A stretch of DNA of 64,000 bases from Sphingopyxis sp. (lineage in GTDB: Bacteria; Pseudomonadota; Alphaproteobacteria; Sphingomonadales; Sphingomonadaceae): positions 1 to 64,000 of the forward strand of contig NZ_JAEMQX010000006.1 in assembly GCF_016463645.1 (NCBI RefSeq), given 5' to 3'. Below, one piece after another: positions 55,854 through 64,000 of this stretch. How positions within the stretch are numbered: position 1 is the first letter of the stretch; the number at the start of each line of letters is the position of its first letter. Below the pieces are notes generated by a model. That model did not search any database. It saw only the letters and a list, made by a program, of their open reading frames with translations, and was not told the DNA's origin. The translations under genes were made by a program, and so were the position numbers.

Positions 55854-57922
55854 ACCCGGCACCGCCCGGCGAGCCGGCTCCGTCGGTGCAGAAGGATCCG
55901 CTTTACGTCGCGGCGCGGGCATCCGAACCAGAAATCGCGGATTTCGCTTCGGAAAGCGTCATCATTTTCGATATCGAGGGTGCGGTCCACTACTGGAACC
56001 CCGCCTCGGAAGCGCTATACGGATGGCCCGCACTGACGATTGTCGGCCGCGGCATCGGCCATCTGACGACGCGCAGCGAAAATGAGCGCGAGCACTGGCG
56101 CATGCTGCTTCAGGAAGGAACCTGGCAGGGGGTGGTCAGCCGGCGCACGCCATCAGGCATCCACATTGCGGTCGATATTCGCCAGTATGTCCGTTTCGCG
56201 CAGGACGGGACCCCGCGCGACGTGATCGAATATGGCCGACAGTCGCTGAATGAAGGTGCGGTGGCGGGGGCGGACTGGCATATTCCCGACCGGCTGATGG
56301 CGGCGAGTTGGGAAATCGACGTTTCGGATGCCGTGCCGTTGATCGCGAGGATCGCGCAGCAGCGCAAGCTGGCCGATGCGATCGACGAACGCGATCTCAA
56401 CGCGCTCTATCTCCAGCTGGTGAAGGCCGCACGCATCGTCAATGTGAACGAACGGACGATGCGGCTGGTCGGAGGCAATCGTGGCCGCGACCTGATGATC
56501 GGACAGTCTGTCTCGGGATTCTGGCCGCTCGAAAGCCGGGTCGCGGTCGGTGGCCTAATCGCCGATGCGATGACCGGCGAGGTCGACGGGGCGACCTGCC
56601 GGCGCCAGATGCCTTCGGACGGCATCTTGCGCGACCCGCTCGTGACGGTTTGGCGCGCCGAGACGCCCGGGCGGATCTATGTCGCCGTCAACGGGACGGT
56701 CGATGACGACCGCTCCTATGTCTATCTGCGCGCAAGCGAGGCGCGCTACCGCAAGCTCGTCCATCATATGCCGGTGGCTTTGTGGCAGGTCGATGCCAGC
56801 CATATGGGGCGGATATATGCCGACATCCGCGCGGCGGGCGTCACCGATTTCGCCGCCTATCTCGACGCGCATCCCGAACTGGTCGATCTTGCCGCGACCA
56901 CGGTGCAGGTGACTGACGTCAATCGCGCCGCGGTCGCGATGTTCGGGGGAGGAAGCGCGCTCGATCTGATGCGGCCGGTGGGCTATCTGTTCACGGCCAG
57001 CCGCCGCTCGCTCCGCAATGTGATGATCGGACGCTTCAATGGGCAAGCGGGCCACGACGAGATTACGAAAGTCCAGACCCTCGATGGCCGCGTGCTCGAC
57101 GTACGCATGTCGGTCACCTATCCCAAGGCGCTTGCCGAACTCGACGTAACGATCTTCAGCTTCGAGGATGTGACCGAACGACTGAGCATCGAAGCGGAGT
57201 TGCGCCAGCTCCAGGCTGACTTTACCCACGCTGCGCGGATATCGATGCTGGGTGAATTGACGACATCGATCGCGCACGAAATCAATCAGCCGCTTGCTGC
57301 CATCGTCACCAACGCCGAAACGAGCCTGCGCTGGCTGTCGCGCGACGATCCCAATGTCGAGAAGGTCAAGGCGCTGACGGCGCGTATTGCGGCGAGCGGA
57401 CGGCGCGCCAGCGATATCGTCCAGCATGTTCGCGGAATGGCGGCGAAACGCCGACCCGAACGATCGGCCATCGACCTCAACGAGATCGTGCAGGAATCGC
57501 TGACCTTCATCCGTCATGAAATCGAATCGCATTCGATCGGCATCGCCACGAATCTTGCGCGGGGCCTTCCTCGCACGATGGGCGACCGGATCCAGTTGCA
57601 GCAGGTCATCGTCAATCTGCTGATCAACAGCGTTCAGGCGGTCGAGACGCAGGGAAGGGACGGGCGCGCGATTTGCATCGGTACGCATTTGACCGACCGT
57701 GGCGCGCTTGCCTTCACCCTTCGCGATACCGGCCCCGGTATTCCGCCCGACGACATCGATCGCATCTTCGAAGGCTTCTTTACGACGAAGGAGGCGGGAA
57801 TGGGGATCGGGCTTGCTATCTGCCAGTCTATCATTTCCGAGCATGGCGGATCGATCACCGCTGCGAATCACCCCGACGGCGGCGCGCAGTTCCGTTTTGA
57901 AATACCCGTCGAAACTGTCTGA
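55829..57922 (+). CDS. PAS-domain sensor histidine kinase (FixL/DctB-like kinase core)
   Basis: FDIEGAVHYWNPASEALYGW (PAS); ISMLGELTTSIAHEINQPLAAIVTNAETSLRWL; GIPPDDIDRIFEGFFTTKEAGMGIGLAI. Confidence 0.92.
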   Translation: MARRAGTVNPAPPGEPAPSVQKDPLYVAARASEPEIADFASESVIIFDIEGAVHYWNPASEALYGWPALTIVGRGIGHLTTRSENEREHWRMLLQEGTWQGVVSRRTPSGIHIAVDIRQYVRFAQDGTPRDVIEYGRQSLNEGAVAGADWHIPDRLMAASWEIDVSDAVPLIARIAQQRKLADAIDERDLNALYLQLVKAARIVNVNERTMRLVGGNRGRDLMIGQSVSGFWPLESRVAVGGLIADAMTGEVDGATCRRQMPSDGILRDPLVTVWRAETPGRIYVAVNGTVDDDRSYVYLRASEARYRKLVHHMPVALWQVDASHMGRIYADIRAAGVTDFAAYLDAHPELVDLAATTVQVTDVNRAAVAMFGGGSALDLMRPVGYLFTASRRSLRNVMIGRFNGQAGHDEITKVQTLDGRVLDVRMSVTYPKALAELDVTIFSFEDVTERLSIEAELRQLQADFTHAARISMLGELTTSIAHEINQPLAAIVTNAETSLRWLSRDDPNVEKVKALTARIAASGRRASDIVQHVRGMAAKRRPERSAIDLNEIVQESLTFIRHEIESHSIGIATNLARGLPRTMGDRIQLQQVIVNLLINSVQAVETQGRDGRAICIGTHLTDRGALAFTLRDTGPGIPPDDIDRIFEGFFTTKEAGMGIGLAICQSIISEHGGSITAANHPDGGAQFRFEIPVETV

Positions 57923-57957
57923 CGGCAGGAGGCGGCGCCGGGCCGGCTCCTGCCGTC
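57921..57957. terminator. bidirectional terminator-like hairpin
   Basis: GACGGCAGGAG ... CTCCTGCCGTC, 11-bp perfect stem between convergent genes. Confidence 0.7.
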
Positions 57958-57961
57958 GCGA

Positions 57962-58933
57962 TCAGGCGCTGGCCGCGAAGACGGCGCGCATATAGTCGAC
58001 CGCCTGTGCCACGGCGCCGCGTGCGGCGGGCGTGCCGGTGATCGGGTTCAGCATCATGAAATCGTGAATGGTCGCGTTGTAGCGAACCGCGGTAACCGGC
58101 ACGCCGGCCTCCGCGAGCTTGCGGGCATAGGTTTCGCCTTCGTCGCGCAGCACATCATTTTCGTCGACGATCAACAGGGCCTGGGGGAGGCCGGCAAGCT
58201 GCACCGTCGCCGCGTTGACGGGCGATGCGAGGATTTCGGCACGGCGCGCGGTATCGGGCAGATACTGGTCCCAATACCAGGCCATCGCCCTGGCGGTGAG
58301 CCACGGACCGTCGGCGAACTCCCTGTAGGAGGCGCTGGACATCGATGCGTCGGTGACGGGGTAAAAGAGCAGTTGGGCGACGAAATCGGGCCCGCCGCGC
58401 TCCTTGGCCATCAGCGTCACCGCCGCGGCCATATTGCCGCCCACGCTGTCGCCCGCGACGGCGATACGCCCGGCGTCGGCGCCGAACGCATCCGCGTTCT
58501 CGGCGACATGACGCGCGACGGCATAGGCCTGTTCGATCGCGTTCGGATACTGGCTTTCCGGCGAGCGGTCATAATCGACGAAGACGAGAACCGCATTCGC
58601 CCCGATCGCGAGTTCGCGAACGAGCCGGTCGTGCGTCTGCTTGTCGCCGAGAACCCAGCCGCCGCCGTGGATATAGATGATCGCGGGAAGCGTGCCGGTC
58701 ACGCCGGCAGGGCGGACGACGCGGATGTTCGTCTTGCCGGCCGGCCCCACGGGCAGCGCGCAGTCCTCGCTGTCGACCGCGAGCAGCGGAACGGTGGCCG
58801 ATTGTTGCACCGACGACAGGACCGCGCGCGCATCGGTCGGCGTCAGCGTGTAGATCGCCGGCCCGTCGGGCAAGCCTTCGACAAAGGCCTTGGTGTCGGG
58901 CTCGAGTGGGGAGGGTGCCTTGTTCTTCGTCAT
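57962..58933 (-). CDS. alpha/beta hydrolase fold-3 esterase
   Basis: IYIHGGGWVLGDKQTHDRLVREL; AVAGDSVGGNMAAAVTLMAKE. Confidence 0.93.
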   Translation of the reverse strand: MTKNKAPSPLEPDTKAFVEGLPDGPAIYTLTPTDARAVLSSVQQSATVPLLAVDSEDCALPVGPAGKTNIRVVRPAGVTGTLPAIIYIHGGGWVLGDKQTHDRLVRELAIGANAVLVFVDYDRSPESQYPNAIEQAYAVARHVAENADAFGADAGRIAVAGDSVGGNMAAAVTLMAKERGGPDFVAQLLFYPVTDASMSSASYREFADGPWLTARAMAWYWDQYLPDTARRAEILASPVNAATVQLAGLPQALLIVDENDVLRDEGETYARKLAEAGVPVTAVRYNATIHDFMMLNPITGTPAARGAVAQAVDYMRAVFAASA

Positions 58934-59169
58934 GTCGGTCCTTTCGATCCGGGCGGGAACGCCCCGCCTCGGTCACCGGTCTGCCATCCGCCGGAGGCGC
59001 CCGGCTATCGTCCCGAAGCAGGTCGGCGACTGGCGAAGCCTTGCATGCCGCCTAACCTTTGGTTTGGGGGCTGCAACGTTCGCAGAGGGGTGGATCATAC
59101 TTTGAACCGATAGGCGGCGGGGCGCGAAGACCGCATATCGGGCCATCCAATCAGAGGAAGGATGACCCC

Positions 59170-59952
59170 ATGTATCGCTCCATTCGTTCGGCGGCGCTGG
59201 CCGCATTGCTCTTTTCCGGGACTGCCAATGCGCAGGCGGCAGATGACGCAGCCAAGCCGACGGTCGTGCTCGTGCATGGCGCATTCGCCGACTCCTCGGG
59301 CTGGAACGGCGTGATCGAACGTCTCGAAAAGGACGGCTATCCGGTGATCGCGGCGGCGAACCCGCTGCGCAGCGTCGCGGGCGACGCCGAAAGCGTCGCC
59401 GCCGTCGTCCGTTCGATCCCGGGGCAGGTGATTCTCGTCGGTCACAGCTATGGCGGCGTGGTCATTACCGAAGCCGCCAAAGGCAACGCCAATGTGAAGG
59501 CGCTCGTCTATGTTGCGGGCTTCCTGCCGGACACCGGGGAATCTGCGCTCACGCTGTCGGCAAAATTCCCCGGCAGCACACTCGGCGGCGCTCTTGCTCC
59601 GGTCGGCCTGCCGAACGGCGGGACCGATCTCTATATCCAGCCTGCCAAGTTTCATGAGCAGTTTGCCGCCGACGTTTCCGCCGAACAGGCGACATTGATG
59701 GCTGCGACGCAGCGCCCGGTAACGCAGGATGCGCTCAGCCAGCCGTCGAAGGCGGCGACGTGGAAGAGCCTGCCGAGCTATGTCATCTATGGCGCGGAGG
59801 ATCAGAACATTCCGGCGGCAGCGATGAAATATATGGCCGATCGCGCTCACGCGCGCAAAACCGTCGCGGTCGCAAACGGCTCGCATGCGCTGATGGTATC
59901 GCACCCCCTCGAGGTTGCCGAACTGATCGAAAACGCCGCGACCGACCGGTAA
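59170..59952 (+). CDS. alpha/beta hydrolase, exported
   Basis: MYRSIRSAALAALLFSGTANAQA; VVLVHGAFADSSGWNGVIERL; VGHSYGGVVITEA. Confidence 0.92.
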   Translation: MYRSIRSAALAALLFSGTANAQAADDAAKPTVVLVHGAFADSSGWNGVIERLEKDGYPVIAAANPLRSVAGDAESVAAVVRSIPGQVILVGHSYGGVVITEAAKGNANVKALVYVAGFLPDTGESALTLSAKFPGSTLGGALAPVGLPNGGTDLYIQPAKFHEQFAADVSAEQATLMAATQRPVTQDALSQPSKAATWKSLPSYVIYGAEDQNIPAAAMKYMADRAHARKTVAVANGSHALMVSHPLEVAELIENAATDR

Positions 59953-59974
59953 CCGGCCGGCGCGCCGCCCCCGA

Positions 59975-61906
59975 TCAGTAGATCGGTGTAATCTGCATCT
60001 GCGGAAGCGGGCGCGGCGTTCCGTCGCTGAGATCGGGGCCCAAGTCGGCCCATTCGTTACCCTGTGCAACCAGATCGGCGAACAGCTTTTGCGAAGCGGC
60101 TTCGGCTGCGGCGGATCGGAACTTGTATGAAACCGGCGGCGGCGCGCCTGCTCGCACCGCTTCGAACGCCGGCGCATAGGCGGGGATCGGCGGCGCGAGC
60201 TTCGTGCTCGCAGCGATCCGGATCGAATAGCGTTGCAGTCCGGATGCAACATTGCGCCAGCGCACCCAATGATGATTGGCGAAAGAAAACTGGTACAGGC
60301 GTTCGCCCGCCGCGGTGCCCTTCCGCGATATGCTGTCGAGTATTTCCTGCGACATGTCGAGGTTCATGCCGCCCTCGGTCCGGTCGAGCGAGATGTGAAC
60401 GATCCGGTCGCGCTGTCCCGGCGCGCGCGACTGGAGCAGGTCGCGCCAGTTCTGCATGGTGCTGATGATGCCGAACAGGAAGCTCGACATTTCGGCCAGC
60501 GCAAGGCGGCGGGCGATCGAACTATAGCTGCGTTGCCAGCCGCGATTGTTGTGGAGTGGGAGCCACACGGCCGCCTCGGCCCGGTCGCGCGGAAGCGGGA
60601 GTTCGGGGTTCTCCGTCGCGGAGGCGCCATCATTGCCTTGCGGATAGACGAGGTTGATCGCGAAAGTCGGCCAGCGGGGTAGCGGTGCGTCGAACAGGTG
60701 AAGCGGGAAATTGCTCGACACACCACCGTCCGAGAACCAGCAGATGCGGAAACGCTCGATCGACGAAACTGGGGCGTCGCCCCCCGTCGCCAGACTGTCG
60801 GTACTCTGACCAAGCGAGTTTTCATTTGTCTCTTCGCTATCATCGGACGTTTCGCCTTCCATGCCGCCCAGCGGCGTTCGCCGCGCGGCCGGTTCGTGGA
60901 GCGGCACCGCGCTGATGAGCAGCGGAAAGCTCAAACTCATCCGCATCGCGACAAGAACCGGCATCCGGCCCTCGACCGGCAGGCGGTAATAATCCCGCCC
61001 GTCAACGCGATCGGGCGGACCCGCCATCACGACCATCGCATCGACGACGGCGTTGGGAAACAGAAGGTCGAATTCCTCGCGCAGGAACCAGAAGGTGGCG
61101 TCGGTGAAGGGCAGGGTGCGCGGTTCGTGATGCGACACGCCGGTCGTGATCATCTGGAGCGAGATCGCTCTGTCAGTTTCGGGCTCGCCCGGATACCGGG
61201 GGGCGGTCCAAAGGTCGCCGAACAGCAACGGCTCCGACACGGGCTTGCCCGACAGTGACTGCAGGATTCCGTGGAGCCATTCGGTCAGCGCCGGCTTTTC
61301 ACTGCCTTCGCGCGGAGCAAGACCTGAACAGAGGCCAAGCAAATTCCGCCGCGCCGTGCGCGCTACGCGCAGCACCGCACAAACCGCCGCGCCGAGATAG
61401 GCGCAGACCACCGACGGCAGCGCGGCCGCGGCGAGGCCGGGAGACCCTGCAAGCCAGAAACCGAAGCCGAGGAAGAGGCCGAGCAGAAGCAGCGTTTCGA
61501 GCGGCGCGATGGCCACCACCGCCACGGCGGCGGCAAGGCCTTTGCGGAGCGGACCCGCATTGCCCGCGAGCATCACGATCAGGCGATAGGCACTTCGTGC
61601 GCCGCGTGCGGGTTGAAAGAGGTTGAAGATGAAGCCTTGCGACGAAAGCTGCGCTGCAACGCGCCCAAGGCCCGCGAAGCCGAGCGTCGGCGGGCAGGGC
61701 GCGTCGGAGCCTGACGCGGCATGCTTGCGGTCGCCGAGCGCTGCCGCCGCGGTCGCCGCAGCGGCGATTGCGCCCGCCGAGGTTCCTCCGATATTCTTGA
61801 ACCGGAAATCGCGCGAAAGTGCGAGTACGGCATTGGGATAAACGACGCCGCTCGTGATGCCGCCCTTCATCACCAGGTCGCAATAGCGGGTGGGAGTCTG
61901 GCTCAT
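59975..61906 (-). CDS. patatin-like phospholipase family protein
   Basis: MKGGITSGVVYPNAVLALSRDFRFKNIGGTSAGAIAAAATAAA (GxSxG). Confidence 0.88.
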   Translation of the reverse strand: MSQTPTRYCDLVMKGGITSGVVYPNAVLALSRDFRFKNIGGTSAGAIAAAATAAAALGDRKHAASGSDAPCPPTLGFAGLGRVAAQLSSQGFIFNLFQPARGARSAYRLIVMLAGNAGPLRKGLAAAVAVVAIAPLETLLLLGLFLGFGFWLAGSPGLAAAALPSVVCAYLGAAVCAVLRVARTARRNLLGLCSGLAPREGSEKPALTEWLHGILQSLSGKPVSEPLLFGDLWTAPRYPGEPETDRAISLQMITTGVSHHEPRTLPFTDATFWFLREEFDLLFPNAVVDAMVVMAGPPDRVDGRDYYRLPVEGRMPVLVAMRMSLSFPLLISAVPLHEPAARRTPLGGMEGETSDDSEETNENSLGQSTDSLATGGDAPVSSIERFRICWFSDGGVSSNFPLHLFDAPLPRWPTFAINLVYPQGNDGASATENPELPLPRDRAEAAVWLPLHNNRGWQRSYSSIARRLALAEMSSFLFGIISTMQNWRDLLQSRAPGQRDRIVHISLDRTEGGMNLDMSQEILDSISRKGTAAGERLYQFSFANHHWVRWRNVASGLQRYSIRIAASTKLAPPIPAYAPAFEAVRAGAPPPVSYKFRSAAAEAASQKLFADLVAQGNEWADLGPDLSDGTPRPLPQMQITPIY

Positions 61907-62033
61907 GTCTTCCTCTCCGGGACGTAGGGGCCTCGAATGTCTCGCCGATTCCGGCGCATGGGGCAAGTCGGCGCCGGGCAATCCACAAGCCATTTGCTTC
62001 TGCTGTGTTGGGATTGTAATACGGGCGCCGCGC

Positions 62034-64000
62034 ATGAAATGGTTCCGTAAACCCGCAGGCCCCGACCCGACCCTCGCCATGACGCCGGGCGGCCCGTTCG
62101 CCGATATCCCCCCGGCGCCCTCGCCACCCGTTCCCGAGACGCGGCGGCGTAAATGGATGCGCCGCATCTCGCGCGGCTTTGCGATCTTCAGCATCGCTTT
62201 CCTGCTGCTCGTCGGCTGGCTTGCGCTCACGGCCCCTCTGTCGAAATCGCTCGAACCGATCGCGCCGCCCCAGATCACCCTTCTGGCGTCCGATGGCACG
62301 CCGATTGCGCGTACCGGTGCGATCGTCGATACGCCGGTAAAGGCAAGGGACCTGCCGAGACATGTGACCGGCGCCTTTCTCGCGATCGAGGACCGGCGCT
62401 TCTACACCCATTGGGGCGTCGATCCGCGCAGTATCGCGCGCGCGGTCTGGAGCAATGTTACGGGCGGCCGGACGCAGGGCGGCAGCACGATTACCCAGCA
62501 GCTCGCCAAATTCACCTTCCTGACGCCGAAGCGCACACTCGGTCGCAAGGCGCGTGAGGCGCTGATCGCCTTCTGGCTGGAAGCCTGGTTGACGAAGGAC
62601 GAGATCCTAGAACGCTATCTTTCGAACGCCTATTTCGGCGACAATACCTATGGCCTGCGGGCCGCCTCGCTCCACTATTTCTATCGCCAGCCCGAAAAGC
62701 TGACCCCGGCGCAGGCGGCGATGCTCGCGGGACTGGTGCAGGCGCCATCGCGCCTCGCGCCGACGCGCAACCCTGACCTCGCTGAAAAGCGCATGAAGCT
62801 CGTGCTCGCGGCAATGGTCGACACCGGCTATATGACCGAGGCGGAAGCGAAAGCCCTCCGCACCCCGCGTATCGATGTACGTACGCGCAACACGCTGCCG
62901 ACCGGTACCTATTTTGCCGACTGGGCGCTGCCCGAGGCACGCAAGCTCAGCGATGTCGGCTATTCGCGCCAGACGATCACGACGACGCTCGATGCCCGAC
63001 TGCAATCGGTCGCGCGCCGCGTGACGAGCCGCGCGGGTCTCGGCAAGGCGCAGGTTGCGCTTGTCGCGATGCGCCCGAACGGCGAGGTCGTCGCGATGAT
63101 CGGCGGCAAGGACTATGCGGCCTCACCCTTCAACCGCGCGACGCAGGCACGGCGCCAGCCGGGCTCGACCTTCAAGCTCTTCGTCTATCTCGCCGCGCTG
63201 CGTGCGGGCTGGGATCCCGAAGACATGATCGACAATAGCGCGATCGAGACCGGGGCCTATCGTCCCAAAAATTCGGGCGGCGCCTATTCGAAGGAAATCA
63301 GCCTCGAAGATGCCTTCGCTTCGTCGAGCAACGTCGCCGCGGTGCGCTTGCTCCGCGAGATCGGCGACGACAAGGTGATCGACATGGCGCGCGACCTGGG
63401 CGTCACCGCGCCGATGACGCAAGGCGACCCCAGCCTTGCGCTCGGCACATCGAGCATGACCCTGCTCGAACTCACTGCCGCCTATGCCGCCGTCGCGGCG
63501 AACCGCTATCCGGTCGAGCCCCACGCGTTCGAGGCCGAGGAAAAGGGCTGGTTCGAAAATCTGATCTGGGGTCCGTCGAGCTTCGGGTCGCGCGAGCATG
63601 AGGATATCGAAAAAATGCTGCGCGCCGCGGTCAATCGCGGCACCGGTCGCGCGGCTAGGCTGCCGCAGGCGAATTTCGGCAAGACGGGGACAAGCCAGGA
63701 CAATCGCGACGCGCTCTTTGTCGGCTATGCCAACGGCCTCGTCGTCGGGGTATGGATCGGCAACGACGACAATACACCGCTGCAGGGCATCTCGGGCGGC
63801 GGCCTGCCGGCGCGCATCTGGCGCGATTTCATGACTCAGGCATCGGGAAGGCCTGCCGCGCCGCGGCCCAGGCCCGCCGATCCCGCCGGGCCCATCGAAC
63901 CGCTCGACATTCCGGACATCGGCGACATCCCTGTCGGGGATCGCACGCGCGTCGGCATCGAAGGCGGCGATGCGGTGATTTCGACCGAGATCAACGGCAG
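62034..64000 (+). CDS. penicillin-binding protein 1A-type transglycosylase/transpeptidase (3' end beyond window)
   Basis: AIEDRRFYTHWGVDPRSIARAVWSNVTGGRTQGGSTITQQLAKF; RQPGSTFKLFVYLAALRAG; SSSN; GKTGTSQDNRDALF; open at right edge so absent from the ORF track. Confidence 0.92.
   Translation, partial: MKWFRKPAGPDPTLAMTPGGPFADIPPAPSPPVPETRRRKWMRRISRGFAIFSIAFLLLVGWLALTAPLSKSLEPIAPPQITLLASDGTPIARTGAIVDTPVKARDLPRHVTGAFLAIEDRRFYTHWGVDPRSIARAVWSNVTGGRTQGGSTITQQLAKFTFLTPKRTLGRKAREALIAFWLEAWLTKDEILERYLSNAYFGDNTYGLRAASLHYFYRQPEKLTPAQAAMLAGLVQAPSRLAPTRNPDLAEKRMKLVLAAMVDTGYMTEAEAKALRTPRIDVRTRNTLPTGTYFADWALPEARKLSDVGYSRQTITTTLDARLQSVARRVTSRAGLGKAQVALVAMRPNGEVVAMIGGKDYAASPFNRATQARRQPGSTFKLFVYLAALRAGWDPEDMIDNSAIETGAYRPKNSGGAYSKEISLEDAFASSSNVAAVRLLREIGDDKVIDMARDLGVTAPMTQGDPSLALGTSSMTLLELTAAYAAVAANRYPVEPHAFEAEEKGWFENLIWGPSSFGSREHEDIEKMLRAAVNRGTGRAARLPQANFGKTGTSQDNRDALFVGYANGLVVGVWIGNDDNTPLQGISGGGLPARIWRDFMTQASGRPAAPRPRPADPAGPIEPLDIPDIGDIPVGDRTRVGIEGGDAVISTEING

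Noticed and set aside
1-64000. CRISPR arrays, transposons, prophage or toxin-antitoxin/defence loci
   Set aside because: No regularly spaced repeats, no transposase/integrase or phage structural ORFs, and no recognisable defence genes found

Overview
64-kb GC-rich window of an alphaproteobacterial chromosome. The gene content looks Sphingomonadales-like, but that is inference from gene content only. It is densely coding. I saw no rRNA, tRNA, CRISPR array or transposase. I read it as five blocks. (1) ~1-15.2 kb: a catabolic island with three GSTs, SDRs, an MFS and a DMT transporter, SnoaL-like proteins, CaiB/BaiF CoA-transferase, HMG-CoA lyase, two acyl-CoA dehydrogenases and a TonB-dependent receptor (TBDR). 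Four of its divergent intergenic regions each carry a degenerate 18-bp palindrome, TACTTAG-N4-CTAAGTA, which I interpret as an unassigned operator. (2) 15.2-19.6 kb: a LuxR-type regulator, TBDR and MpaB-like oxygenase, with a perfect CTG-N10-CAG palindrome between regulator and TBDR. (3) 19.5-33.4 kb: a D-amino-acid/peptide scavenging island with a D-aminoacylase-like amidohydrolase, XRE-cupin regulator, two serine hydrolases, DgcA-like racemase, DgcN-like DUF1611 protein, two M19 dipeptidases, TBDR and YkvI-like permease. Two of its promoters share a 21-bp element. It is followed by DctD/DctB/DctA, where the DctD-like regulator lacks the sigma-54 GAFTGA motif. (4) 38-54.5 kb: TBDR plus SGNH hydrolase, then a redox/electrophile-stress-like cluster with a MocR regulator and a ferritin-like/Fer4/2xCDGSH fusion protein. 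(5) 54.7-64 kb: a two-response-regulator plus PAS kinase module, alpha/beta hydrolases, a patatin-like protein and a truncated PBP1-type transglycosylase. Block 3 and the two shared-operator sets are the best candidates for undescribed systems.
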